Shown here piece after piece: positions 26,872-35,339 of a stretch of 64,000 nucleotides of DNA. The stretch comes from Flavobacterium akiainvivens. GTDB taxonomy: Bacteria; Bacteroidota; Bacteroidia; Flavobacteriales; Flavobacteriaceae. The notes under the pieces are model-generated. The model searched no databases. It was not told the DNA's origin and was given only the letters and a program-made list of their open reading frames with translations. The stretch lies in NCBI RefSeq assembly GCF_001278115.1, contig NZ_LIYD01000005.1:1743494-1807493 (forward strand), given 5' to 3'. The position numbers were made by a program, and so were the translations under genes. The first letter of the stretch is position 1. Every line of letters starts with the position of its first letter.

Positions 26872-27699
26872 TCAATTGGCTGTCATAGCCTCATAAATCC
26901 GTACCGTTTCCACCGCTTCTTTCACATCGTGCACGCGCAATATTTTAGCACCTTTCATAAGCGAAACCATGTTTAGCGCCGTGGTGCCGTTAAGGGCCTC
27001 CTGTGGGGTATTGCCCAGCAATTTGTATAACATAGATTTTCGCGATATACCTGATAGCAATGGCAGCCCGGCAGTCTTAAACAGCTCCAGTTTGTTCATT
27101 ACTTCATAATTCTGCCCCAAAGTCTTGGCGAACCCAAAGCCGGGGTCCATAATAATGTCGTCAACACCGTGCCTGCGCGCTTCGGCAATGCGCTGGCTAA
27201 AGTACAGCAGCATTTCCTGTACAATATCGTCATACTGTGTAAGCTTAACCATGGTTTGCGGTGTGCCGCGCATGTGCATCATAATGTAGGGCACTTTCAG
27301 CTTACCTACTGTGGCAATCATATTCTCGTCCAAAAGCCCCGCAGCAATATCGTTCACTACAGCGGCACCGGCGTTAATGGTGGCCTCAGCTACTTTTGCA
27401 CGGAAGGTATCTATCGATATCAGCACATCCGGAAAATGCTTTACCAGCAGCTCTACCACCGGCACGGCGCGTTGCAGTTCCTGCTCTTCCGTAACAAATT
27501 CGGCATTGGGTTTAGACGAATACGCCCCCACATCTATAAACGTGGCACCCTCGGCAAGCATTTTCTCAGCCTGAGTAAGCAGTTCAGCCTCATTGCGGTA
27601 TTTTCCTCCGTCAAAAAAAGAATCGGGCGTGCAGTTTAGTATACCCATTACTTTGGGCGATGAAAGGCTCAACAGGCGGCCTTTGCAGTTGATGTACAT
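26872..27699 (-). CDS. folP: Dihydropteroate synthase
   Basis: 275 residues from the ATG at 27699 (MYINCKGRLLSL). It condenses p-aminobenzoate with dihydropterin pyrophosphate in folate synthesis and is the sulfonamide target. Marks: VMGILNCTPDSFFDGGKY, FIDVGAYSSKP, VVNDIAAG, MMHMRGTPQTM, DPGFGFAKT and LSGISRKSM. Upstream in-frame codons overlap the divergent gene. A minus-strand -7 element TATCTTTG lies at 27737-27744. Confidence 0.95.
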   Translation of the reverse strand: MYINCKGRLLSLSSPKVMGILNCTPDSFFDGGKYRNEAELLTQAEKMLAEGATFIDVGAYSSKPNAEFVTEEQELQRAVPVVELLVKHFPDVLISIDTFRAKVAEATINAGAAVVNDIAAGLLDENMIATVGKLKVPYIMMHMRGTPQTMVKLTQYDDIVQEMLLYFSQRIAEARRHGVDDIIMDPGFGFAKTLGQNYEVMNKLELFKTAGLPLLSGISRKSMLYKLLGNTPQEALNGTTALNMVSLMKGAKILRVHDVKEAVETVRIYEAMTAN

Positions 27700-27736
27700 A
27701 AGCTGTTTTTTTAGTACATTTGAAAAAATTTCACTA

Positions 27737-27744
27737 CAAAGATA
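27737..27744 (-). promoter_or_regulatory. -7 element of the folP promoter
   Basis: TATCTTTG on the minus strand, 38 bases before the folP ATG, matching TAnnTTTG. No TTG at the ideal distance. A plus-strand TACATTTG at 27715-27722 could serve the divergent DUF1599 gene, so the two promoters face each other in a 52-base gap. Confidence 0.45.
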
Positions 27745-27751
27745 GCACTTA

Positions 27752-28297
27752 ATGAGCAATACCTCCCAGCAGTATGACCGCGTTATAGCCGTTTGCAGGC
27801 AGCTTTATACCAACAAAATGAAAGACTACGGCCCGGCGTGGCGCATACTTCGCCTGCCGTCGCTTACCGACCAGATTTTTATAAAGGCACAACGCATACG
27901 CAGCCTGCAGGAAAATGCCGTGCGTATGGTTAACGAAGACGAAACCGGCGAATTTATTGCTATTGTAAACTACAGCATTATGGCGCTGATTAACTTAGAG
28001 TTGGGCGTGGCCACACAACCCGACCTTGAAACTGACGAAGCCACCCGCCTGTATGACGAAAAGGTAACCCTGACCAAAAACCTGATGCTGGCTAAAAACC
28101 ACGACTATGGCGAGGCATGGCGCGATATGCGCGTTAGCTCTTTAACCGACCTGATTTTGCAGAAACTGCTTCGTGTAAAGCAAATTGAAGATAACAAAGG
28201 TAAAACAATAGTAAGCGAAGGCATAGACGCCAATTACCAGGATATGCTTAACTATGCCGTTTTTGCGCTGATTCATTTAGGGTTTGCGCAGGAGTAA
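27752..28297 (+). CDS. DUF1599 (Nmad1-like) protein with internal duplication
   Basis: 181 residues in two similar halves. Half one has YTNKMKDYGPAWRILRLPSLTDQIFIKAQRIRSLQEN then IVNYSIMALINLELG; half two has MLAKNHDYGEAWRDMRVSSLTDLILQKLLRVKQIEDN then MLNYAVFALIHLGFA. DUF1599 is also known as nucleotide-modification-associated domain 1, described near nucleotide-metabolism genes. The divergent neighbour folP makes a nucleotide or folate link possible, but the activity is unknown. Confidence 0.85.
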   Translation: MSNTSQQYDRVIAVCRQLYTNKMKDYGPAWRILRLPSLTDQIFIKAQRIRSLQENAVRMVNEDETGEFIAIVNYSIMALINLELGVATQPDLETDEATRLYDEKVTLTKNLMLAKNHDYGEAWRDMRVSSLTDLILQKLLRVKQIEDNKGKTIVSEGIDANYQDMLNYAVFALIHLGFAQE

Positions 28298-28462
28298 TTT
28301 TGTACCACAAAGATGCGCAAAGAAGGCACAAAGGCACACAAAGTTTTTTAGGGCGCGAGTGAAGTTCCTGCTATCTGCCACCTGCTATCTGCCGCCTCAA
28401 TAACATCTCATTAACAAATCCTACCGCCCCATGGCTTATTTTTGGGGAAACCTTAATAACTA
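28298..28462. repeat. CACAAAG intergenic repeat and CTATCTGCC words
   Basis: ACCACAAAGATGCGCAAAGAAGGCACAAAGGCACACAAAG at about 28304-28343 belongs to the dispersed CACAAAG family; it is followed by CTGCTATCTGCCACCTGCTATCTGCC. No gene is seen. Confidence 0.6.
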
Positions 28463-29560
28463 ATGGAAAACAACAACAAACAAAATTTAGGATATATACT
28501 GCGTGGCGTGATTGCCATACTGTTTTTAGTATCGGCTGTAGCCAAGTTATACCCGTCTCCGCACTTTGCCATTACCACTTTTGAAATGAAGCAGCTGCTG
28601 CCTATGGGCTTTGGCGAGGGGCTTGCAAAATTCCTGTCGCGCACGCTTATAGGGGTGGAGTTTGCACTGGGCTTTTTAATCCTGCAACCGCATTTCTTAA
28701 AAAAGGTAGTAATACCGGCCACCATAGCGCTACTGGCGGTATTTATTATTCAGTTAGGCATTGAAATAGGCATGAACGGCAATCAGGGCAACTGCGGCTG
28801 CTTTGGCGAACTGCTGCCCATGACTCCCATTGAGGCCATTATTAAAAACATAGTAGCCATAGGCCTTTTAATCTGGCTGCAAATACTACTTAAATCCACG
28901 CCCGATAAACGCAACCCGTGGGTACTTGTAGGCGTTACTGCCGTGTGTATTGCCGGTGTGGTTATAGCGGTTGAGGCTACTAAAGGCAAAAGCGAAACCG
29001 GCGTTGTAGTGTATGACGAAACCGAGGTTGACACCGTAGCCCCTGAAACCCCGCAGGACACCACTCCCCCTACCGACACTGCCGCATTACCGGCACAGGG
29101 CACGCCTGTAGCACCGGTTTCTCCGTCTACAGAGGCTGTTGAAGCTGCTAAACCGGCACAGGAAGAAGGACCCAAGCCTGTAAAATCGCCTTACTCACAA
29201 TATTTTGCCAATGCCGATAAGGGCAAGAAAATTATAGCGTTTTTTGCTCCGGGCTGCGAGCATTGCCGCGATACCGCCAAGCAGCTTGCCGCCATGAAGG
29301 CCAAGGATAAAAACTTCCCAGATGTATATATTATTTTTATGGATGAAGAAGCCGACCTAATTCCTGATTTCTTTGCCTTTGCAGGGAAAAAATATCCGTA
29401 CACGGTGCTTGAGGTAGGCACATTCTGGAAAGTGCTGGGCATGCAAAACGATACCCCGGGTATTATTTACCAATACAACGGCAACAAGGTTAAAGAATGG
29501 CAGGGCATAAACGACCAGAAGTTTAAAGCTGCCGAACTACAGGCCGCACTTAAAAAATAA
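28463..29560 (+). CDS. MauE/DoxX membrane domain fused to a thioredoxin-like domain
   Basis: 365 residues. Residues 8-155 hold four or more membrane helices of the MauE/DoxX type (LGYILRGVIAILFLVSAVAKLYP) with a CGCFGE motif after helix three, typical of this redox group. Residues 175-240 form a Pro/Thr/Glu-rich linker. Residues 245-365 are thioredoxin-like (IIAFFAPGCEHC, redox cysteines 265 and 268). Electron transfer across the inner membrane to periplasmic disulfides is the natural reading, inferred from the fusion. It starts a run of tightly packed plus-strand genes. Confidence 0.85.
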   Translation: MENNNKQNLGYILRGVIAILFLVSAVAKLYPSPHFAITTFEMKQLLPMGFGEGLAKFLSRTLIGVEFALGFLILQPHFLKKVVIPATIALLAVFIIQLGIEIGMNGNQGNCGCFGELLPMTPIEAIIKNIVAIGLLIWLQILLKSTPDKRNPWVLVGVTAVCIAGVVIAVEATKGKSETGVVVYDETEVDTVAPETPQDTTPPTDTAALPAQGTPVAPVSPSTEAVEAAKPAQEEGPKPVKSPYSQYFANADKGKKIIAFFAPGCEHCRDTAKQLAAMKAKDKNFPDVYIIFMDEEADLIPDFFAFAGKKYPYTVLEVGTFWKVLGMQNDTPGIIYQYNGNKVKEWQGINDQKFKAAELQAALKK

Positions 29561-29563
29561 ACC

Positions 29564-29770
29564 ATGCAACAAAGAGTCTGGATAAAACGGCTTTTTGCCG
29601 GTGCTATACTTTATTTAACGGGTTACATGCTGGTACACAATGTGTCCGCACAAGCCACCGGCTGGGAGCAGGCTATAAAAATACTGGGCTACGTTATCAT
29701 ACTTATATCTATAGTTTATAACAGCATTTTTTTATACCGCTTCTTTAAAGAAAGCAGGAAAACAAATTAA
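29564..29770 (+). CDS. Small two-helix membrane protein
   Basis: 68 residues; two membrane helices (about 11-27 and 37-57) and a basic tail (FFKESRKTN). It starts three bases after the fusion gene, so it is co-transcribed with it. No family is recognised; a small subunit or chaperone of the redox membrane protein is possible. Confidence 0.7.
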   Translation: MQQRVWIKRLFAGAILYLTGYMLVHNVSAQATGWEQAIKILGYVIILISIVYNSIFLYRFFKESRKTN

Positions 29771-29781
29771 ATACGCATCGT

Positions 29782-29988
29782 ATGGAAACAACACGTAAAA
29801 AACCATCGGCACTTACCGGGCTTATACTTTGTGTACTGGGCATTGTGGGCATACGTTTTTCGCAGCCCATAGCAACCAACTGGGATCTTGCCATAGTACT
29901 GCTGTCTTGCATGGTGCTGCTTATTTCTATGATGATAAACTTCAGGTACCTGTTTAGTAATTTCTTTAAAGCAATACGCAGAAAGTGA
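29782..29988 (+). CDS. Second small two-helix membrane protein
   Basis: 68 residues; helices at about 9-27 and 33-54, basic ends (METTRKKPS and FFKAIRRK). Same length and topology as the gene 11 bases upstream but with little identity. The stop overlaps the GTG start of the permease gene, so the two are coupled. Function unknown. Confidence 0.7.
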   Translation: METTRKKPSALTGLILCVLGIVGIRFSQPIATNWDLAIVLLSCMVLLISMMINFRYLFSNFFKAIRRK

Positions 29989-31061
29989 TAAAGTACCTTT
30001 TACATAAAACAGGATATGCACTGTTAACGCTCTTTGGGGTGGTAACAGTTATATTCTTTTTGTTTACGGTACTGCCCGGCGACCCTGCCCGCATGATGCT
30101 GGACCAGAACGAGAACAGCGAGCAGCTGGAAAAAATCCGCAAAAAATACGGGTTTGATAAGCCCATCAGTACGCAATACTTTTATTATTTGAATGACCTT
30201 TCGCCGCTGTCATTCCACAGCACGAATGCAGACGATTATACCTATCTATCTGAAGATAAATACTCGGCTGCAAAGCTGTTTACCATTGGCAGTACTACAA
30301 CCGTTTTAAAGGCTCCGTATTTACGCGAAAGCTTCCAGAAAAGCGGCAAGAAAGTAACCCAGGTTATAGGCGATACACTGCCCAATACCGTAGTGCTGGC
30401 GTGCTTTGCCATTATCATAGCCATAGTAATAGGCATTATTTTAGGTGTGGTATCGGCACTGTATAAAGACACGTGGATAGACCGCACCATAGCCCTTGTA
30501 AGTACCCTGGGCATGAGTTTGCCATCATTCTTCGCCGCCATATTGTTTGCCTGGGTGTTTGGCTTTTTACTGCATGAAATTACGGGACTGAGCATGACCG
30601 GCAGCCTGTATGAAGTAGACGATTTTGGCGAAGGCAGCCACATAAAATGGAAAAACATTATATTGCCTGCTATAGTGCTGGGCATACGTCCGCTTGGTGT
30701 GGTCATACAGCTTATGCGCAACTCCCTGCTTGAGGTTATGGGGCAGGATTACATCCGCACCGCGCGTGCCAAGGGGCTTAGCGAGGTGAAAATCATTCGC
30801 AAACATGCGCTTAAAAATGCGCTTAACCCGGTGGTAACGGCCATATCGGGCTGGTTTGCAAGCATGCTGGCCGGGGCGGTGTTTGTAGAATACATTTTTG
30901 GGTGGAACGGCCTGGGCAAAGAGGTAGTTGAAGCCCTCAATACGCTCGACCTGCCTGTTATTATGGGCAGTGTACTGGTTATTGCCGCCACTTTTGTGGT
31001 TATCAATATTATAGTAGATGTTATTTATGCGTACCTTGACCCGAGGATACGATTGTTATAA
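29985..31061 (+). CDS. OppB/DppB-type ABC transporter permease
   Basis: 358 residues, GTG start overlapping the previous stop (GTGA). Six membrane helices; N-terminus HKTGYALLTLFGVVTVIFFLFTVLPGDPAR is that of the peptide/nickel permeases, and the EAA loop is YIRTARAKGLSEVKIIRKHALKNAL. A loop insert of about 80 residues (NDLSPLSFHSTNADDY onward) precedes the transport core, longer than in E. coli DppB. No matching second permease, ATPase or binding protein is in the window, so the partner genes must lie elsewhere. Confidence 0.9.
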   Translation: MIKYLLHKTGYALLTLFGVVTVIFFLFTVLPGDPARMMLDQNENSEQLEKIRKKYGFDKPISTQYFYYLNDLSPLSFHSTNADDYTYLSEDKYSAAKLFTIGSTTTVLKAPYLRESFQKSGKKVTQVIGDTLPNTVVLACFAIIIAIVIGIILGVVSALYKDTWIDRTIALVSTLGMSLPSFFAAILFAWVFGFLLHEITGLSMTGSLYEVDDFGEGSHIKWKNIILPAIVLGIRPLGVVIQLMRNSLLEVMGQDYIRTARAKGLSEVKIIRKHALKNALNPVVTAISGWFASMLAGAVFVEYIFGWNGLGKEVVEALNTLDLPVIMGSVLVIAATFVVINIIVDVIYAYLDPRIRLL

Positions 31062-31076
31062 ACATGATACTATACT

Positions 31077-31661
31077 ATGGAAACAAAAATAAAGTATACC
31101 GATTGGCAAATGAATGAAATTCCGGTTTCTGAAATCAATGCTATAAAACAGTACCAAAAAAGGTATTTTGTAGATGGTAAAGAGATTAAATCAGAATTAT
31201 TCATTAATCAGGAGTATGACTCTACCTATTATTATATTAATGGCAGAGAGGATGTTCAGCAAATTTTAAGGGATAACCCTAATGCCCATTTTTCCTTTAG
31301 CTATGAAAATTCCGGCTATGAAATATCAGAAACCCTGCATTATGAAAATGCTATCTTAATAGATAAGATGGTTTATGTAGATGAAACCGAACCAGATGGT
31401 GCCTCTATATGCTGGGCAAAAGTAAAGTTTAAAGACGATGCCGAAAAAGTAGTGGAAGTAGAAAAATATTATAATGTAAACGGCGAACGAAAATACCTTT
31501 TTTATTATGATAGTGATGGTAATTGCGAAAAGATTTATGGGGAAGATGATGTTACTGAAGATGTATGGCCGTCGCAAATTGGCATACGCCCTGATGTAAC
31601 CTTCACCTGGGAGGGTTTTGAATACTACCGTCATGCATTACCGCTTATACCTGAAAAATAA
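31077..31661 (+). CDS. Orphan soluble protein, AT-rich, unknown function
   Basis: 194 residues, acidic, with many Tyr, Glu and Asp and no signal peptide. Repeated strand-like segments (KRYFVDGKEIKSELFINQEYD, YYNVNGERKYLFYYDSDGN) recall small beta-rich immunity-type proteins, but I cannot name a family. Base composition is clearly more AT-rich than the genes around it, which suggests recent acquisition. It starts 15 bases after the permease stop on the same strand. Confidence 0.6.
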   Translation: METKIKYTDWQMNEIPVSEINAIKQYQKRYFVDGKEIKSELFINQEYDSTYYYINGREDVQQILRDNPNAHFSFSYENSGYEISETLHYENAILIDKMVYVDETEPDGASICWAKVKFKDDAEKVVEVEKYYNVNGERKYLFYYDSDGNCEKIYGEDDVTEDVWPSQIGIRPDVTFTWEGFEYYRHALPLIPEK

Positions 31662-31713
31662 CCATACTCTCATCTACATATCGTAAATTTGCTACAATTA
31701 ACTATATATTAAA

Positions 31714-32217
31714 ATGAAAAAATTACTTTTACTGCCCGTAATACTTTTCGCAATGGTGTCATGCAAAAAAGAAAATGACGGTACCGCCTTTGGCGCCGAA
31801 GCCCTTGAGGCTAAAATGAAGGCGCTGGATGGTACTGAGGTGGCTTTTAAAGATATACTGGAGCGCTATAAAGGCAAAACCGTTGTAATTGATGTTTGGG
31901 CCTCATGGTGCCCGGATTGTATTAAAGGCATGCCAAAGGTGCACAAGCTGCAATCAGAGTTTCCTGATGTAAAATACATTTTTTTAAGCTATGACCGCGA
32001 AGATGCCCGCTGGAAAGAGGGTATTACAAAATATGGCGCCGTGGGCGATAACTACCACGTGGGCACCAGCATGAAAGAGGGCGCTTTTGCCGAAGATATT
32101 AAGCTGGACTGGATTCCGCGCTACATGGTTATAGACAAAGACAGCAAAATTGCACTGTTTAAAGCCATTGAGGCGGATGACCCGAAACTGACCGAAACGT
32201 TAAACAAACTGAAATAA
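31714..32217 (+). CDS. TlpA-like thioredoxin lipoprotein
   Basis: 167 residues. Lipoprotein signal with lipobox MVSC, then a thioredoxin fold with WASWCPDCIKGMP (redox cysteines 66 and 69) and the cis-Pro loop IPRYMVID. Periplasmic disulfide reductase of the TlpA/ResA type. It lies three genes after the MauE-thioredoxin fusion, so the region holds two periplasmic thiol-redox genes. tpiA follows after ten bases. Confidence 0.9.
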   Translation: MKKLLLLPVILFAMVSCKKENDGTAFGAEALEAKMKALDGTEVAFKDILERYKGKTVVIDVWASWCPDCIKGMPKVHKLQSEFPDVKYIFLSYDREDARWKEGITKYGAVGDNYHVGTSMKEGAFAEDIKLDWIPRYMVIDKDSKIALFKAIEADDPKLTETLNKLK

Positions 32218-32227
32218 ACCCGAAATA

Positions 32228-32986
32228 ATGAGAAAAAAGATAGTTGCAGGCAACTGGAAAATGAACAACGACATTAACCAGACCGAAACCCTGATTGATG
32301 AGCTACTGGCTAAAAAACCTGAGTTTACATCTGCCAAGATTGTAATTGCCCCACCTTTTGTAAACCTTACAAAAGCGGTTGAAAAAACACACGGCACTAA
32401 CATTATAGTTGCAGCACAAAATATGCACCAGGCCGAAAGCGGCGCTTATACCGGCGAGGTATCGGTTAATATGCTTAAGGCTATTAAAGTAAACACGGTT
32501 ATCCTGGGCCACTCAGAAAGGCGTGCTTACTTTGGCGAAACTAACGAGCTTCTTGCCAAAAAAGTAGATACTGCACTACAGCACAACCTTACCGTTATTT
32601 TTTGCTTTGGCGAAGAACTTGCCGACAGGCAAAGCGGCAACCATTTTGCCGTGGTTGAAAGCCAGCTGAGGGAAGGCCTTTTCCACATTGCACAAGGCCA
32701 GTGGAGCAGCGTTGTACTGGCGTATGAGCCGGTTTGGGCCATTGGTACAGGCGAAACGGCAAGCCCTGAGCAGGCGCAGGAAATGCACGCGTTTATCCGC
32801 AACCTGATTGCAGAGAACGTAAGCACTTCGGTTGCCGAGGAAACCTCTATCCTTTACGGAGGCAGCGTGAAGCCGGATAATGCAGCTGAGATTTTCGGTA
32901 AGCCCGATGTAGATGGCGGCCTTATAGGCGGTGCATCGCTTAAGGCAAATGATTTCCTTGAAATTGTAAAAGGTATCGACGCTTAA
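32228..32986 (+). CDS. tpiA: Triose-phosphate isomerase
   Basis: 252 residues, standard length. It interconverts dihydroxyacetone phosphate and glyceraldehyde 3-phosphate. Active-site segments: GNWKMN (Lys11), LGHSERR (His electrophile), YEPVWAIGTGETASPEQ (catalytic Glu, loop 6) and YGGSVKPDNA. It is the last gene of the plus-strand run and ends in a strong terminator. Confidence 0.97.
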   Translation: MRKKIVAGNWKMNNDINQTETLIDELLAKKPEFTSAKIVIAPPFVNLTKAVEKTHGTNIIVAAQNMHQAESGAYTGEVSVNMLKAIKVNTVILGHSERRAYFGETNELLAKKVDTALQHNLTVIFCFGEELADRQSGNHFAVVESQLREGLFHIAQGQWSSVVLAYEPVWAIGTGETASPEQAQEMHAFIRNLIAENVSTSVAEETSILYGGSVKPDNAAEIFGKPDVDGGLIGGASLKANDFLEIVKGIDA

Positions 32987-33005
32987 TTTGTAAGCATCAT
33001 GATAT

Positions 33006-33036
33006 AAAAGCGGTTCTGAAAAGAGCCGCTTTTTTT
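33006..33036 (+). terminator. Terminator after tpiA
   Basis: Stem AAGCGGTTCT/AGAGCCGCTT (33008-33017 with 33022-33031, one G-T pair) followed by T residues, about 20 bases past the stop. Confidence 0.85.
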
Positions 33037-33049
33037 GTACGGTCTTGTC

Positions 33050-33190
33050 ACAGGCAGGTTTGTCATGTTGAGCGAAACGCAGTGGAGCTGAAACATCTCT
33101 TTAAGCTGTCTGCATGAACTTGCCTAAGACCAGTTAATGGCGCTTCGACAGGCTCAGCGTGACTGCCTACTGCCATCTGCTATCTGCTGC
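33050..33190. repeat. GTCATGTTGAGCG / CTTCGACAGGCTCAGCGTGAC repeat
   Basis: The block starts TTGTCATGTTGAGCGAAACG and contains CTTCGACAGGCTCAGCGTGAC, then CTGCCATCTGCTATCTGCTGC. The first two words are partly complementary to one another (GTCA..TGAGCG against CGCTCA-like), as in dispersed intergenic elements of this group. No gene. Confidence 0.5.
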
Positions 33191-33266
33191 ACAGCCACTT
33201 AAATCGAAGTTAAAACCCCTTGCCCACCGCCCTGCCTTGTATAACTTTATGTGTATAAGCAAGGTT

Positions 33267-34184
33267 ATGACAAACAGGCAATTGTATGATGTAATTATTA
33301 TTGGCGGAAGCTATGCAGGGCTATCGGCGGCGCTGTCGCTGGGGCGGGCACTACGCACCGTGCTGGTTATAGACAGCGGCAACCCCTGCAATAAAGTGGC
33401 GCCCCATGCCCATAATTTTATTACACACGACGGCCGCCCACCTCTTGACATAGCGGCTGATGCCCGTGCCCAGCTGGTGGCCTACCCTACCGTTTCTACC
33501 CTTAGCGGACTGGTAGAAGACGTTATTCCGCATGAAAATTATTTTGAAGTAGTTACCGATGACGGCCTGGATTTTATATCCAAAAAAATACTGTTTGCCA
33601 CGGGGGTTACCGATTTGGTTCCGCATATACCCGGTTTTGCCGAATGCTGGGGGCACACCATACTGCACTGCCCCTACTGCCACGGTTATGAAAACACGGG
33701 CAGGCGTACGGCCGTTTTGGGCAATGGCGACCAGGGTTTTGAGCTGGCCAAGGTAATACGCCAATGGTGCCCCGATGGGTTAACTTTATACACCAACGGC
33801 ACCAGCACTCTGAGCCCCGAAGAGGTGTTTTTGCTGAACAGCCGCAATATTAAAGTGGTAGAAAATGAGATTGAAGGCATTGAGCAATCTGACGGGTGCA
33901 TACAGGCCATTAACTTTAAAGATACTGAGGCAGACCACCCGGAAGTTATCTACACCCAGTTGCCGTTCCGACAGCAGTGCCCTATTCCTGAAAAGCTGGG
34001 GCTGGATATGACTGAGAAAGGCTTCATATTCGTTTCTAAATGCATGGAAACCTCTATACCCGGCATTTTTGCAGCGGGCGACTGCCTATCGTTATTCCGG
34101 TCTATAGCCCATGCAGTTGCATCGGGAAATAAGGCGGGTGCGCTGATTAATAAGTGTTTGATTGACGAATTTTTTAATGAATAA
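33267..34184 (+). CDS. Thioredoxin-reductase-like flavoprotein
   Basis: 305 residues from the ATG at 33267 (MTNRQLYDVIIIGGSYAGLSAA). FAD site GGSYAGL, second nucleotide site around LGNGDQGFELAK, redox pair CPYC (135-138) in HCPYCHGYE, and the C-terminal FAD motif IFAAGDC. Length and motif order are those of the NAD(P)/FAD oxidoreductases related to TrxB found in many soil bacteria; the NADPH-binding motif is not a classical GGGDSA, so reduction of thioredoxin itself is uncertain. An upstream in-frame extension lies in the repeat region and is rejected. Confidence 0.88.
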   Translation: MTNRQLYDVIIIGGSYAGLSAALSLGRALRTVLVIDSGNPCNKVAPHAHNFITHDGRPPLDIAADARAQLVAYPTVSTLSGLVEDVIPHENYFEVVTDDGLDFISKKILFATGVTDLVPHIPGFAECWGHTILHCPYCHGYENTGRRTAVLGNGDQGFELAKVIRQWCPDGLTLYTNGTSTLSPEEVFLLNSRNIKVVENEIEGIEQSDGCIQAINFKDTEADHPEVIYTQLPFRQQCPIPEKLGLDMTEKGFIFVSKCMETSIPGIFAAGDCLSLFRSIAHAVASGNKAGALINKCLIDEFFNE

Positions 34185-34185
34185 A

Positions 34186-34235
34186 CCACCCCGCCCTCCG
34201 GACACCCCTCCGAAGGAGTGGAATACTCACCCCAG
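34186..34235. repeat. CACCCCGCC..CCTCCG repeat
   Basis: CCACCCCGCCCTCCGGACACCCCTCCGAAGGAG here is nearly repeated at 36298-36332 as CCACCCCGCCTCCGGCACCCCTCCGAGGGAGGGG. The CCCCTCCGAGGGAGGGG part is palindromic. Dispersed intergenic element. Confidence 0.55.
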
Positions 34236-34251
34236 ACCTATAACCAAAAGA

Positions 34252-34277
34252 AAAGGCCACCCAACCGGGCAGCCTTT
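34252..34277 (-). terminator. Terminator of the immunophilin gene
   Basis: On the minus strand AAGGCTGCCC, loop GGTT, GGGTGGCCTT (stem with two G-T pairs) then TTCTTTT; about 30 bases past the stop at 34308. Confidence 0.75.
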
Positions 34278-34307
34278 GTCTTAATACTTTGTACTATTAT
34301 CTTAATA

Positions 34308-35240
34308 CTACTTAACGTCCATAAGTTCTACGTCAAAAATAAGCGTAGCATCAGGAGGGATAACACCACCTGCACCACGAGAACCATAACCAAGGTCAGA
34401 CGGGATTACAAAGCGTGCCTTGTCGCCCACCTGTAGTAACAGGATACCTTCGTCCCAGCCTTCAATAACCTGGCCCACGCCCACTGTAAAGTCAATAGGC
34501 TGCTTGCGCTTGTAAGACGAGTCAAACTCCATACCGTTCTCCAGTGCACCTTTGTAGTGTACCGATACTTTTTTGCCTTTCTCGGCTTTCTTGCCGTTAC
34601 CCTTCTGGATAATTTTGTAGCGCAGGCCGCTTTCGGTTTTATCAAAACCGGCAGCCAGTTTTTCCATAGCTTCTTCAGCCTGGCGCTTTTGTTCGGCAAG
34701 GCGCTTTTCGCGAGAACCTTCAAACGTGCGGAAAGCCTCAATAGCGTTCCAGTTTTTAGCCTCTTCGCCTTCGCGGATTATTTCAAGGGTTTCAATTTTA
34801 TCGTTCTGGCCTATGGCATCAACCACATCCTGCCCTTCAACCACGTGGCCAAAAACAGTGTGCTTGCCATCAAGCCAAGGTGTAGGCACGTGTGTAATAA
34901 AAAACTGAGAGCCGTTAGTACCGGGGCCGGCATTAGCCATACTCAGTACGCCGGGTGCATCGTGCTTAAGCTCAGGGTGAAACTCATCGTCAAAGTTGTA
35001 GCCCGGGCCACCTGTACCCCTGCCCTGCGGGCAACCGCCCTGTATCATAAAGTCAGGAATAACGCGGTGAAAAGCAAGCCCGTCATAATACGGTTTGCCC
35101 TGTGGTTTTTCATGGTTTTCAAGGTTACCTTCGGCAAGGCCCACAAAGTTACCCACGGTACCCGGGGTTTTATCATGCGTTAGCTTTACCAGTATGGTGC
35201 CTTTATTAGTATTGAATTTTGCGTAAATGCCGTTTTCCAT
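34308..35240 (-). CDS. Cyclophilin-FKBP fusion peptidyl-prolyl isomerase
   Basis: 310 residues joining two unrelated isomerase folds. Residues 1-160: cyclophilin ([45 protein letters not shown]). Residues 160-205: charged helical linker ([19 protein letters not shown]). Residues 205-310: FKBP ([47 protein letters not shown]). No signal peptide, so cytoplasmic. Dual-family immunophilins of this order have been reported from a few organisms including Flavobacterium. The minus-strand -7 element TAAATTTG lies at 35266-35273. Confidence 0.93.
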   Translation of the reverse strand: MENGIYAKFNTNKGTILVKLTHDKTPGTVGNFVGLAEGNLENHEKPQGKPYYDGLAFHRVIPDFMIQGGCPQGRGTGGPGYNFDDEFHPELKHDAPGVLSMANAGPGTNGSQFFITHVPTPWLDGKHTVFGHVVEGQDVVDAIGQNDKIETLEIIREGEEAKNWNAIEAFRTFEGSREKRLAEQKRQAEEAMEKLAAGFDKTESGLRYKIIQKGNGKKAEKGKKVSVHYKGALENGMEFDSSYKRKQPIDFTVGVGQVIEGWDEGILLLQVGDKARFVIPSDLGYGSRGAGGVIPPDATLIFDVELMDVK

Positions 35241-35339
35241 TTGTTTGTCTTGTTTTGTGAAAGCGCAAATTTACGAAATTTTCTGTGCTGCCGTGTCATA
35301 ACAAAACGGTAAATTTGGGAGAGCAAAAATTGATAGTTT

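Noticed and set aside
33159..33266. Upstream in-frame extension of the flavoprotein gene
   Set aside because: Lies in a dispersed repeat; the ATG at 33267 gives the family start MTNRQLYDVIIIGG.
34557..35183. 208-codon open frame antisense to the cyclophilin-FKBP gene
   Set aside because: Shadow frame; the fusion gene on the other strand has complete family motifs.
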